A DNA stretch of 64,000 nt from Brevundimonas sp. NIBR10 (lineage in GTDB: Bacteria > Pseudomonadota > Alphaproteobacteria > Caulobacterales > Caulobacteraceae), in NCBI RefSeq assembly GCF_027912515.1, contig NZ_CP115464.1, positions 2,418,001-2,482,000 of the forward strand, written 5' to 3'. Within the stretch, counting starts at the first letter, position 1; each line of letters opens with the position of its first letter. Below are positions 9,043-17,292 of the stretch, piece by piece. The notes under the pieces are model-generated. The model was given only the letters and a program-made list of their open reading frames with translations. It had not been told where the DNA came from and ran no database searches. Both the position numbers and the translations under genes were made by a program.

Positions 9043-10631
9043 CCGGTTTGGCGACGCCGAGCCCCACCTCCTCGTCCGTGCCCGACGCCGTCCTTCGCCA
9101 GCCCATCCACGGCGCCGACCTGCTCGCCCACGCTCTGAGCCGCGATCTTGATCGTCCCGTCGTCATCCTCGACGACGGACGCACGGTCACCGCGGGCCAG
9201 ATGGCCGCGTCGGTCAGCCGTTACGCCCAGACTTATGGCGCACTGTCGCCGCGTCCCCTGCGCGCGGCCTTGCTGTCGAAGAACCGACCGGAAGTGCCCG
9301 CGGCATCCGTCGGCCTGACCTTCGCCGGGATTGTGGCAACGTCCCTGCACCCGATGGGGTCGGTCGAAGACTATCTGTATGTCATCGAAGACGCGGAGAT
9401 CGACCTTCTGATCTACGATGCCGATCATTTCGAGGCGCAGGTCGCCGAGATCGAGCGGCGCGCCCCTCGTATCCAGCACTTTCTGGCCTTGGGCGGGCAG
9501 GGTGTGCGGTCCTTGGACAAGGCCGCCGCAGCCTACGAGGCCCGGCCATTGGCGGCACCCGTCGTCGATCCGGACGCCCTGGCGCGGATCGCCTATTCCG
9601 GCGGGACCACCGGCAAACCCAAGGGCATCATGGTGACCCACCGGGGCATTCTGACGGCGTCCCTTATCCAGCTCACCGAATGGGAATGGCCCGAGGAAAT
9701 CCGCTACCTGATCTGCGCGCCGCTGAGCCATGCGGGGGCCGCGTCGCTGACACCGATCCTGGTCAAGGGCGGGGCCATGGTGGTCCTGCCCGGTTTCGAC
9801 CCCGTCGGGTTCATGGCGGCGGTCGAGAAATACCGGATCACTGCGACCCTGATGGTGCCCACCATGGTGCTTGCGCTGATCGATCATCCGCGCTTTGGCG
9901 AGTTCGACCTGTCCAGTCTCGAGGTGGTCTTCTACGGCGCATCGGCGTTCCCGGCCTCACGGCTGAAAGATGCGATTGCCAAGCTGGGGCCGATCTTCTT
10001 CCAGTTCTATGGCCAGGCCGAAGCGCCGCTGTCGGTCACCGTCATGCGGCGCAAGGAGCATCTGACCGATGATCCTCTGCGGCTCGCGAGTTGCGGCCGG
10101 CCCACGCCCTGGGTCCATGTCGCGCTGCTGGATGACGATTGCCGTGAGGTCGAAGACGGCCGGCCTGGCGAAATCTGCGTGCGCGGGCCGCTGCTCATGG
10201 CGGGTTATCTGGGGATGCCCGAGGAAACGGAGAAGGTGTTCGAGGGCGGCTGGCTGCATACGGGCGACGTAGCGATCAAGGGGCCGGACGGCTTCCTGCG
10301 CATCGTCGATCGCAAGAAGGACATGATCGTCACCGGCGGCTTCAACGTGTTCGCGCGCGAGGTCGAGGATGTGCTGGCGACCCACCCGGGCGTCAGACAG
10401 GCCGCGGTCATCGGCGTTCCGGATCCGAAATGGGGCGAGGCGGTGATGGCGATCGTCGTTGCCGTGCCAGGCTCCGAGCCGTGTCCCGAAGACCTGATCG
10501 CCCTGGTCCGTTCGCAGAAGGGGGCCGTTCAGGCTCCGAAGTCAGTGGTTTTCGTGGAGGCCATTCCGCTGTCCGCTGTCGGCAAACCGGACAAGAAGGC
10601 CCTGCGACTGAAATACGGGACGCCCGTCTGA
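9039..10631 (+). CDS. AMP-forming acyl-CoA synthetase/ligase
   Basis: A 530-residue member of the adenylate-forming superfamily. The phosphate-binding loop YSGGTTGKPKG is at 186-196, the adenylate motif FYGQAEAPL follows at about 325-333, LHTGD and DRKKDMIVTGGFNV mark the hinge, and the C-terminal catalytic lysine is in SAVGKPDKKALR (Lys516). It would activate a carboxylic acid as acyl-AMP and then acyl-CoA. It is coupled to the dehydrogenase upstream (4-base overlap) and to the DUF35 gene downstream (1-base TGATG overlap). The acid is unknown; the context suggests an intermediate of the ring-degradation route rather than a plain fatty acid. Confidence 0.92.
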   Translation: MTGLATPSPTSSSVPDAVLRQPIHGADLLAHALSRDLDRPVVILDDGRTVTAGQMAASVSRYAQTYGALSPRPLRAALLSKNRPEVPAASVGLTFAGIVATSLHPMGSVEDYLYVIEDAEIDLLIYDADHFEAQVAEIERRAPRIQHFLALGGQGVRSLDKAAAAYEARPLAAPVVDPDALARIAYSGGTTGKPKGIMVTHRGILTASLIQLTEWEWPEEIRYLICAPLSHAGAASLTPILVKGGAMVVLPGFDPVGFMAAVEKYRITATLMVPTMVLALIDHPRFGEFDLSSLEVVFYGASAFPASRLKDAIAKLGPIFFQFYGQAEAPLSVTVMRRKEHLTDDPLRLASCGRPTPWVHVALLDDDCREVEDGRPGEICVRGPLLMAGYLGMPEETEKVFEGGWLHTGDVAIKGPDGFLRIVDRKKDMIVTGGFNVFAREVEDVLATHPGVRQAAVIGVPDPKWGEAVMAIVVAVPGSEPCPEDLIALVRSQKGAVQAPKSVVFVEAIPLSAVGKPDKKALRLKYGTPV

Positions 10632-11059
10632 TGGCCGTTGATCCGCATGTCGCGATACCGGCCCACGCCGCGATCCGCGTGGCCGAGACCGGCGAGCCCT
10701 CGATCGAGGGCTTTCGCTGCGCGGACTGCGGCGCGATCATGATCGATCAGCCGATGGCCTGTCGGGCCTGTACCTCCCGAACGCCGCCTCAAGCTTTCCG
10801 CGTCGGCGAGAGGGGTCGTATCGTCACCTGGTCGACGGTCCTGCGGAGTTTTCCAGGCGTGAAAACACCGTTCGTATCGGCGATCGTCGACCTGGATGAC
10901 GGCTTGACGCTGAAGGGCACGGTCCGCGGCGTCGATCCGGAGTCCCTGGGTGTCGGTCTGCCGGTTTCGCTGGTGTTTGACGACGCCGGTGGCGCACGGG
11001 CGCCTGACGGCGCGCCCTATGTCGGCTTTCATTTCGTCAAGGCAGGAGCAGCGGAATGA
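10631..11059 (+). CDS. DUF35 OB-fold protein with zinc ribbon, thiolase partner
   Basis: A 142-residue protein with a zinc-ribbon motif CADC...CRAC (Cys30, Cys33, Cys44, Cys47) followed by an OB-fold. Proteins of this family pair with SCP2/Ltp-type thiolases or aldolases and are needed for their activity, as known for steroid side-chain enzymes. I take the ATG at 10631, which overlaps the ligase stop in TGATG; the frame is open further upstream but lies within the ligase gene. The stop overlaps the thiolase start (ATGA at 11056-11059), as expected for subunits of one complex. Confidence 0.88.
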   Translation: MAVDPHVAIPAHAAIRVAETGEPSIEGFRCADCGAIMIDQPMACRACTSRTPPQAFRVGERGRIVTWSTVLRSFPGVKTPFVSAIVDLDDGLTLKGTVRGVDPESLGVGLPVSLVFDDAGGARAPDGAPYVGFHFVKAGAAE

Positions 11060-12201
11060 GCGACGTCTATGTCGTCGGCGCGGACCTGATCCGGTTTGGT
11101 CGATACCCCGATCGCACACCGGCACAACTGGGCGCCGAGGCTGCGCTGCTGGCACTGGATGACGCCGGACTGACCGTTCGCGATCTCGACATCGTCTATG
11201 CGTCATCGACGTTCAACGCCGCCTCGATGATCGGCCAGCAAATCCTCAAACAGATCGGCCAGACGGGGATACCCTGCGTCAACGTCTCGAACGCCTGTGC
11301 CTCGGGCGCGACCGCCTTTCGCGAGGCGTTCGTCGCCATCAAGAGCGGTCTATATGATGTCGCCCTCGCGGTCGGGGCCGAGAAGAATCCCAAGGGATTG
11401 CTCGGCGGACCGATCGGCGACGGCCCTTCGCCCGAGGGGTTGTTCGGATCGGGAACGACCCCGGCGATGTTCGCCGAGGCGGGGATGATCCACGCCGGTA
11501 AATACGGCACGACGATGGAACAGTTCGCCCAGGTCGCGGTCAAGAACCATCACCATTCGACCATGAATTCCAAGGCGATGTACCAGCGCGAAACGCCACT
11601 GGAGGAAGTCCTGGCCAGCGAAATGATCGCCACGCCCCTGACCAAGTTGATGTGCTCGGCCAATGTCGACGGCGCCGCCGCCGCCATCCTCGTGTCCGAG
11701 AAGAAGGCGCGTGAACTGGGGCTTTCGCGGGCGGTAAGGGTGCGGGGATCCGCGCTGGCGTCTGACCCCTATGAACCGCGCAACCCCGTCTTGCTTGATG
11801 CCGATTCCGTGACGCGCCTCGCTGTGTCCAAGGCCTACGAGATGGCCGGTGTCGGACCGAACGACCTGGATCTGGTCGAGCTTCACGACTGTTTCGCCAC
11901 GGCGGAAATCCTTCATTACGAGAACCTCGGTCTGTGCGGCGACGGGGAGGCGGGGGCCCTGATCGACAGTGGGGCTACGGCTCTGGGCGGGCGGATTCCG
12001 GTGAATGTGTCGGGCGGACTTCTGTCGAAGGGGCATCCGATCGGCGCGACCGGGATCGCCAATATCGTCGAGATAGTCATGCACCTTCGCGGGGAGGCAG
12101 GGGCTCGACAGGTTCAGGGCGCGCGCTTGGGCCTGGCCCATGTGCTGGGCTTCAGCAGTGTCGCGGGCGTCGCGGGCGTGCACATCCTCGAGAAGGCCTA
12201 A
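11056..12201 (+). CDS. thiolase family protein, SCP2/Ltp-like
   Basis: A 381-residue thiolase-fold protein of the lipid-transfer type. The nucleophile Cys81 lies in NVSNACASG, and GHPIGATG near residue 325 carries the conserved His; ELHDCFATAE is the typical lipid-transfer-protein segment. The C-terminal loop reads LAHVLGFSSVAGVAGVHIL and lacks the second catalytic Cys of ordinary thiolases. Members with this layout either cleave 3-ketoacyl-CoA or act as retro-aldolases with a DUF35 partner. The immediately preceding, overlapping DUF35 gene supports such a complex. It would release acetyl- or propionyl-CoA, or a ketone, at the end of side-chain shortening. Confidence 0.87.
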   Translation: MSDVYVVGADLIRFGRYPDRTPAQLGAEAALLALDDAGLTVRDLDIVYASSTFNAASMIGQQILKQIGQTGIPCVNVSNACASGATAFREAFVAIKSGLYDVALAVGAEKNPKGLLGGPIGDGPSPEGLFGSGTTPAMFAEAGMIHAGKYGTTMEQFAQVAVKNHHHSTMNSKAMYQRETPLEEVLASEMIATPLTKLMCSANVDGAAAAILVSEKKARELGLSRAVRVRGSALASDPYEPRNPVLLDADSVTRLAVSKAYEMAGVGPNDLDLVELHDCFATAEILHYENLGLCGDGEAGALIDSGATALGGRIPVNVSGGLLSKGHPIGATGIANIVEIVMHLRGEAGARQVQGARLGLAHVLGFSSVAGVAGVHILEKA

Positions 12202-12202
12202 G

Positions 12203-13180
12203 ATGTCGGCCGAACGCGACATCAACGCGCTTCTGGCGGGCCTCCGCGCGGGTGTGCCCCGCGGCGTCGAGATCACGGGCGTCCGTCCGCTGACCGCAGG
12301 TCACTCCAACGAAACCTACGTGCTCGAGGGGCTCGACGCCATTCTGCGGCTCCCGCCCAGTACGCCGCCGGTCCTCCAAGGGCACGGGGTCATCACACAG
12401 GGCCATGTATATCAGGAGCTCGGCGCGCTTCCTGATATCCTGCCGACCCCTCGCATCCTTCACCTCGAAGAGGACTCAGGGCTTCTGGGCGATCCATTCT
12501 TCATCATGGAGACGGTCCCTGGAGCTGCGGTGACCGACTACGTCCTGCCTGAATGGTTCACCGAGGCGACCCCCGATCAACGGACGTCTGTGTCGCGCCA
12601 ATGGGTGGCGGCGATCGGGTCGATCGCAAGACTTCAGCCTCTGGCGGCTTTCGGAACCCCTGCCACCCCGGAGAGTGATGCTCGCAAGTGGCGCAGCTGG
12701 GCTGCCAATGCCGACTGCCCGGCCCTCGTAGCGCTTTATGATCGCCTGCTTTCCAGACCTGCGCCGCGATCGGGACCAGTGTCTCCGGTCCACGGGGACC
12801 CCAAGATCGCGAACCTCATGTGGTCCGACTTCAGGCTCTCGGCGGTTCTGGACTGGGAACTGGGCCACAATGGAGAGCCGCTGACCGACCTGGGTTATGT
12901 GCTCTACTTCTTCCGCCCTGAAATCTATTTCGGCGTCCCTTTGCCATCATTGTCGGGGATCATCAGTCGAGACGAGGCGGTAAAAGCCTGGGAGGCCGCC
13001 TCGGGGCGATCGGCTCAAGGTTTCGAATGGTACGAGGCCGCAGCGGTCGGAAAGATCGCTGCCATTGTCGCGCGCGGCTATCAGATGATCGTTGCCGGCG
13101 AGTCGCACGATCCAAAGATGGCGCGCTGGAAAGAGATGTTGGACGCCAACATTGCCCTCATGGACGTCGTTCTCGGCTGA
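12203..13180 (+). CDS. phosphotransferase family protein (APH/FadE-associated kinase-like)
   Basis: A 325-residue protein with the aminoglycoside-phosphotransferase/choline-kinase fold. The catalytic motif HGDPKIANL (197-205) and the metal-binding DWE (217-219) are intact, and the nucleotide-binding TAGHSNETY is at 31-39. Relatives are common in acyl-CoA dehydrogenase clusters and form the N-terminal domain of human ACAD10/11, which phosphorylate 4-hydroxyacyl-CoA; that role is possible here but is inference. The start is the ATG at 12203, one base after the thiolase stop. It belongs to the rightward operon beginning at 7864. Confidence 0.85.
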   Translation: MSAERDINALLAGLRAGVPRGVEITGVRPLTAGHSNETYVLEGLDAILRLPPSTPPVLQGHGVITQGHVYQELGALPDILPTPRILHLEEDSGLLGDPFFIMETVPGAAVTDYVLPEWFTEATPDQRTSVSRQWVAAIGSIARLQPLAAFGTPATPESDARKWRSWAANADCPALVALYDRLLSRPAPRSGPVSPVHGDPKIANLMWSDFRLSAVLDWELGHNGEPLTDLGYVLYFFRPEIYFGVPLPSLSGIISRDEAVKAWEAASGRSAQGFEWYEAAAVGKIAAIVARGYQMIVAGESHDPKMARWKEMLDANIALMDVVLG

Positions 13181-13220
13181 CTGTCGGACATGACCAAGAC
13201 TTCAAGCAAAGGCGGATAAG

Positions 13221-14372
13221 ATGGTCCCCACGATCGCGGCGCTGACCGGCGCGGATGAGTTTCTGAACCACCAGATCGCCAATACCCACGCGACGGTGGA
13301 GACGGCTGATCGCGGCTGGACCGAAAAGATCTGGATGACCTTGTTCCGGAAGGACGGGTCGCTTCAGGTCGATTTCGGTTTGGGGAAATACAGCAACCGG
13401 AACGTGCTGGATGGTTTCGCCGGCTGTCAGCAGGGCACGAGCCAGCGCACGATCCGGGCCAGCCGCGTTTTGCGCCCCGCCATCGACGATCTGGCGGTCG
13501 GCCCTCTGCGCTACGAAGTCCTGGAGCCTTTTCGCAGAATCCGGGTGACGTGCGCCGCGAATGCTGCGCAGCCGCTCGAGTTCGATCTGACCTTCACCGA
13601 CCTGATGCCCGCCTTCTTCGAGGGGCGAGACCGGGAGATTCATAACGGCCGTCTGGCGACAGATGTGGTCCGGTATCACCAAACTGGAACCATCAGCGGG
13701 TGGATACAGATCGAAGGCGAAAGAATCCCGGTGAATTCCGACGAATGGTTCGGTGTCCGAGATCACAGCTGGGGCGTGCGCGAGCACGTCGGGGTCGATC
13801 CTGTCGATCTGGTTCCGCCGCCTAAAGGGGCGAGCACCGATTTCCATTTCAACTGGTTCGTCGGATGTCTCGAACGCCCGGACGGCAGCCGATACGGCCT
13901 GAACTATTATTTCCGCGAGTACCGCGAGCCACGCGGGCTGGACTATTTCACCGGCTTCATCAACGAAGCCGACGGTCGTCAGACCAAGCTGCTGCGGGTT
14001 TACCCGGAGCTGACCTATCGCCAGTCCGATCATGCCATGATGGGCGGGAAGCTCTACGTGCTGGAATCCAGCGGTCGCCGGGATGTGACCGAGCGCGTGT
14101 TCGAGGTGGAAGCCATAAATCCCGAGATGGGATTCCGACTGCAACCCGGCATGTACGGCGCCTGGAAAGGTCTGATCCACGGCGCCTACAAGGGCGATGA
14201 CTTTCTGGACGGCGAACTGGTCGAGGACGTCAACGACCCCGCCAAGCTTGCAGAAAGCGCGCGCTGGGAGGTTCGCGATCGGCCGCTCAGAATCCGCGAA
14301 GGCGATTCGCAGGGCTATGCCGACGTCGAGTCCCTTGTTCGGGGCGAATGGCCCGCAGCGACGATGGTCTGA
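13221..14372 (+). CDS. uncharacterised protein, possibly lipocalin-like (DUF7064-type)
   Basis: I do not recognise a defined function. The 383-residue protein has no signal peptide or membrane segment, is rich in beta-forming stretches and aromatic residues, and has a distinctive GVRDHSWGVREH segment at about 178-189. This recalls the hydroxyneurosporene-synthase/AttH-like double-lipocalin proteins of unknown role found in sphingomonad and mycobacterial degradation clusters; the assignment is tentative. An AAAGGCGG-like ribosome site lies a few bases upstream of the ATG at 13221, 40 bases after the kinase-like gene. Its stop overlaps the following SDR start in TGATG, so it is expressed with the operon. 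It could bind a hydrophobic intermediate or act as an isomerase/hydratase. Confidence 0.7.
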   Translation: MVPTIAALTGADEFLNHQIANTHATVETADRGWTEKIWMTLFRKDGSLQVDFGLGKYSNRNVLDGFAGCQQGTSQRTIRASRVLRPAIDDLAVGPLRYEVLEPFRRIRVTCAANAAQPLEFDLTFTDLMPAFFEGRDREIHNGRLATDVVRYHQTGTISGWIQIEGERIPVNSDEWFGVRDHSWGVREHVGVDPVDLVPPPKGASTDFHFNWFVGCLERPDGSRYGLNYYFREYREPRGLDYFTGFINEADGRQTKLLRVYPELTYRQSDHAMMGGKLYVLESSGRRDVTERVFEVEAINPEMGFRLQPGMYGAWKGLIHGAYKGDDFLDGELVEDVNDPAKLAESARWEVRDRPLRIREGDSQGYADVESLVRGEWPAATMV

Positions 14373-15139
14373 TGTCCGCGCCCTGGATCGACCTGACGGG
14401 TCGCGTTGCAGTGGTGACCGGCGCCGCCGCTGGTATCGGGCGGGCGGCGGCCCGCGCCCTCGCGGACGCGGGTGCAACCCTCATAGCCATCGACCGGGAC
14501 GCTTCCGGCGTGCAGGCAACGACGATGGCCATCGGGGGCACGGCCGAGGCTCGCGTCTTGGATGTCACGGACGCCGTGGCTTGGGGTGAACTTGCGGACT
14601 GGATCAGATCACGGTTCGGTCGGCTCGATATTCTGGTCAACAGCGCCGGCGTGTCCCTGTCCGATCGGGTCGGCGACGCGGACCTGGAGATCTATCGTCG
14701 GACCTTCGCGATCAATGTGGAGGGCTCGCTGCTGGGGATGGCGGTTGCGCTCACCTTCATGCGGCCGGCGGGGAAAGGCACGATCATCAATCTGTCCTCT
14801 GCGGCCTCGCTCAAGGGCAACCCGATCATGGCGAGTTACGGAGCGAGCAAGGCTGCGGTGGCGCACTACACCCGCAGCGCAGCCCTCGAAGTCGCCCGGG
14901 CCGGACATGATATTCGCATCAACGCGGTTCATCCCGGATTGATCGACACCTCGATGGCTCAGGACCTCTATACCATTCTGGCCAAGGTCGGGCCGCCGGA
15001 GACGGTGATGAAGATGGTCACGACCGGCCGGCCTGGCCGCGCCGAAGAGGTTGCCGACCTGATCCTCTATCTGGCGTCGGATCGCGCCAGCTTCATTTCC
15101 GGTGCCAGCATTGTCGCGGATCGCGCACAAAGCGCCTAG
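14372..15139 (+). CDS. short-chain dehydrogenase/reductase
   Basis: A 255-residue classical SDR. The cofactor motif TGAAAGIG is at 16-23, NSAG at 90-93, and the catalytic residues are Ser142/143 in NLSSAAS, Tyr156 and Lys160 in YGASK. It would oxidise or reduce a hydroxyl/keto group, for example 3-hydroxyacyl-CoA or an alicyclic alcohol, with NAD(P). I use the ATG at 14372, which overlaps the stop of the unknown protein (TGATG) and gives the family's usual N-terminus. It is the last gene before a palindrome and the TetR gene, and probably ends the operon from 7864. Confidence 0.9.
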   Translation: MSAPWIDLTGRVAVVTGAAAGIGRAAARALADAGATLIAIDRDASGVQATTMAIGGTAEARVLDVTDAVAWGELADWIRSRFGRLDILVNSAGVSLSDRVGDADLEIYRRTFAINVEGSLLGMAVALTFMRPAGKGTIINLSSAASLKGNPIMASYGASKAAVAHYTRSAALEVARAGHDIRINAVHPGLIDTSMAQDLYTILAKVGPPETVMKMVTTGRPGRAEEVADLILYLASDRASFISGASIVADRAQSA

Positions 15140-15150
15140 GTGGAAAAATA

Positions 15151-15167
15151 CCGGACACTGTGTCCGG
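15151..15167. promoter_or_regulatory. 17-bp palindrome upstream of tetR (candidate operator)
   Basis: The sequence ccggacactgtgtccgg is a perfect palindrome with 8-bp arms around a single central base. It lies in the 66-bp gap between the SDR stop and the TetR start, about 39 bases upstream of the TetR ATG. Its size and place fit an autoregulatory TetR operator. It lacks a following T-run, which argues against a terminator. Confidence 0.5.
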
Positions 15168-15205
15168 CCATTGTACATAGCGTCCGATCTAGCTAATCTG
15201 GCACT

Positions 15206-15832
15206 ATGTCGGATGCCAGGCCCCTGTCCCTTCGCGACTCCCATCGCGCCCATACGCGCGCGCGGATTCAGGATGCTGCGCGCGAGACCTTCTTCGGCCG
15301 CGGTTATCATGAGGCGACAATCGACGAGATCGCCCAGGCGGCCGGCGTCTCCCGCTCGACGCTCTATCTCTATTTCCCGGACAAGCCTGATATGCTCACC
15401 CATATCGCCAAGGCTTACGGTGACGCCCTGTGCAAGGTTGTCGAGCGATTGCCGAGCCCGAACCCGTCACGAGCCGAGATCGGCGTCTGGGTCGGTGAAC
15501 TCGCCCGGTTCATCGCCGACGACAGGACGCCCGCAATCCTTATTACTCACCTTTCCGAACGCGTAGATGCGCCTATGGCCGTGAGCCAGATTGGTGACCG
15601 ATTGATCGGCGCCTTGGCAGCACGGCTGCCGGCCTTCGCGGCGGCACTGGACAACAGCGGTGCACACGAGCTTGCGCGGGCCTGGGCCCTGGTCGTGATG
15701 CGTGATCTCGGCTGGGCCTGTCTGCAGGCTGCCCGGGACGACGGCAAGGGACTGGGTGCGTCCCTGCTGATCGTGGCGGGCGATCTGCTCGAGCATTTCA
15801 TCAAGAAGAACGACGAATGGGGGACGACATGA
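15206..15832 (+). CDS. TetR/AcrR family transcriptional regulator
   Basis: A 208-residue TetR-type repressor. The helix-turn-helix spans about residues 38-57 (TIDEIAQAAGVSRSTLYLYF), followed by a ligand-binding domain with little similarity to families I know. The gene sits directly downstream of a 17-bp palindrome, a likely operator for autoregulation, and its TGA overlaps the ATG of the DUF2236 gene (ATGA at 15829-15832). It may control that oxygenase-like gene and perhaps the operon ending at 15139. The ligand is not predictable from sequence. Confidence 0.9.
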   Translation: MSDARPLSLRDSHRAHTRARIQDAARETFFGRGYHEATIDEIAQAAGVSRSTLYLYFPDKPDMLTHIAKAYGDALCKVVERLPSPNPSRAEIGVWVGELARFIADDRTPAILITHLSERVDAPMAVSQIGDRLIGALAARLPAFAAALDNSGAHELARAWALVVMRDLGWACLQAARDDGKGLGASLLIVAGDLLEHFIKKNDEWGTT

Positions 15833-16773
15833 ATCGCCAGGAGAAGCGCTGGTTGGGTGAGCCGGATCGCTACGCACGGCTGAGGAAGATCGAGTCGCTG
15901 GATGTAGAGACCGATTATCGGGAGATCACGCTCCTGTTCTACGGCGACTTTCAGTCCGCCATGATGGCCAAGGCCTTCAACGGGTTCCTGATGACCTATT
16001 CGGGTCCACGGATATCGAAGGTGCTGCACGCATCCGGGGAGTTGGAGAAGCGCGTCGCCAAGCGGGTGATCGACACGACCATCCTGGCCAGCAAGGTCCT
16101 GACGGAAGGCTTCGTGGGGGAGGGGCGCGATGCCGCCCGTCGCGTGAACGCCATGCACAAACAATACGATATCGAGACGGATGATTTTCTGGCCGTGGGG
16201 ATCGAGGAGGTGGTCGGCTCGATCGAACTGGCCGAACGCTACGGCTGGCGCCCGGTCACGGACAAGGAACGTGAAGCCGTCCTTCGGTACTACAGCCACC
16301 AGACCCGGGCGTTTGGATCTCCAAAGCCGCTTCCGCCGACCTACGCCGAGGCGCAGGCCTTCTTCTCCCACTATCTCGACACTGAAACCCGCTACGAACC
16401 GCGCAACGAGGAACTCGCCAAGGTCTTCATCAAGTTCAACCGCTCCTTGATGCCGTTATGGTTGCGTCCGATGATCGGGCCCTTGCTTTCGGCGCAACTG
16501 GATCCCCGTGTGGCTCGAGCCTGCGGCATCAAGCCGGGATCCAAATTCATGAGGGGTCTCGCCGACGTCTTGCTCAAACGCGCTGCGGCCGCCGATCCTG
16601 TCCCGGACGGTGCGCCGAGCCAGCATGAGGCCTTGATCCGGACCGTATACCCGAACGGGTACAAGGTCTCCGAAGTGGGGACCCACGTGAAGCCCCCCAA
16701 GCCAGAGCCAGCACCGGCTCTCGCCGCCGCCGGTCAGACGGGGGCTCATCCCAGCCAGACCTCAGTCGCCTGA
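15829..16773 (+). CDS. DUF2236/MpaB-family oxygenase-like protein
   Basis: A 314-residue protein of the oxygenase MpaB/DUF2236 group, which includes the latex-clearing rubber oxygenase (heme b) and fungal MpaB. Typical features are an N-terminal FQSAMMAKAF-like segment, VNAMHKQY at 106-113 (candidate heme-ligand His110), and LRYYSHQTRAFG-like and WLRPMIGPL helices. Relatives cleave C=C bonds oxidatively, which would suit an isoprenoid substrate, but most members are uncharacterised. The ATG at 15829 overlaps the TetR stop, so the two are co-translated. The last 12 bases overlap the convergent cupin gene. Confidence 0.75.
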   Translation: MNRQEKRWLGEPDRYARLRKIESLDVETDYREITLLFYGDFQSAMMAKAFNGFLMTYSGPRISKVLHASGELEKRVAKRVIDTTILASKVLTEGFVGEGRDAARRVNAMHKQYDIETDDFLAVGIEEVVGSIELAERYGWRPVTDKEREAVLRYYSHQTRAFGSPKPLPPTYAEAQAFFSHYLDTETRYEPRNEELAKVFIKFNRSLMPLWLRPMIGPLLSAQLDPRVARACGIKPGSKFMRGLADVLLKRAAAADPVPDGAPSQHEALIRTVYPNGYKVSEVGTHVKPPKPEPAPALAAAGQTGAHPSQTSVA

Positions 16774-17292
16774 ACTTTCGAATCCAGAAGGCGGCCTCGC
16801 AGTCTGCCAGGCTCGGCGGTTTGCCGAAATGGTCACGGCGGCCTTCGTATAAAAGGCCTCACCCTTCGACAGGTTGACGAAGTTGAATGCCTGCGCGTGT
16901 CGGAACTCCAGCACCTCCACGCCCTCGGGGCCGGGTGTGTAGGTGTAGGGCGTGTTTGCCGGCACAAAAAAGCTGTCGCGCGGTCCCAACTCCTCGGTCC
17001 CGATTCTGAGGCTGCCGGCGACGACATGATACAGGCAGTCGGAGTCGTGGCTGTGCAGCGCCAGCGGATAGCTCGCCTTGAGCCAGGCGTGGGTCAGCGC
17101 GAAGCCAGGCTTGTCGACCAGCATCGTGGTTTCGTCGCCGTCCAGATAACCGACGGCGACAAGGCTCTTCATTCCCGCCCGCTGAACATCGGTCGTCGAC
17201 GCGATGCACATTCGGCCCGTGTCCATCAGGCCCGGGGCATCCTTGGCGCGGTAGATGGCAAATCCGGACTTTTGGGTCTCAGTGTCGCTCAT
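16762..17292 (-). CDS. cupin-domain protein
   Basis: A 176-residue small cupin. The first metal-binding motif is around HSHDSDCLYHVVAGSLRIG (residues 80-98, with His80 and His82), and the second barrel part includes PANTPYTYTPG at about 111-121. Cupins of this size serve as dioxygenases, isomerases or ligand-binding proteins; the substrate cannot be told. The start at 17292 (MSDTETQK) lies 14 bases inside the 3' end of the upstream hydrolase gene, showing tight coupling, and it is the last gene of the leftward operon 22162-16762. Its 3' end overlaps the convergent DUF2236 gene. Confidence 0.8.
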   Translation of the reverse strand: MSDTETQKSGFAIYRAKDAPGLMDTGRMCIASTTDVQRAGMKSLVAVGYLDGDETTMLVDKPGFALTHAWLKASYPLALHSHDSDCLYHVVAGSLRIGTEELGPRDSFFVPANTPYTYTPGPEGVEVLEFRHAQAFNFVNLSKGEAFYTKAAVTISANRRAWQTARPPSGFESSGD

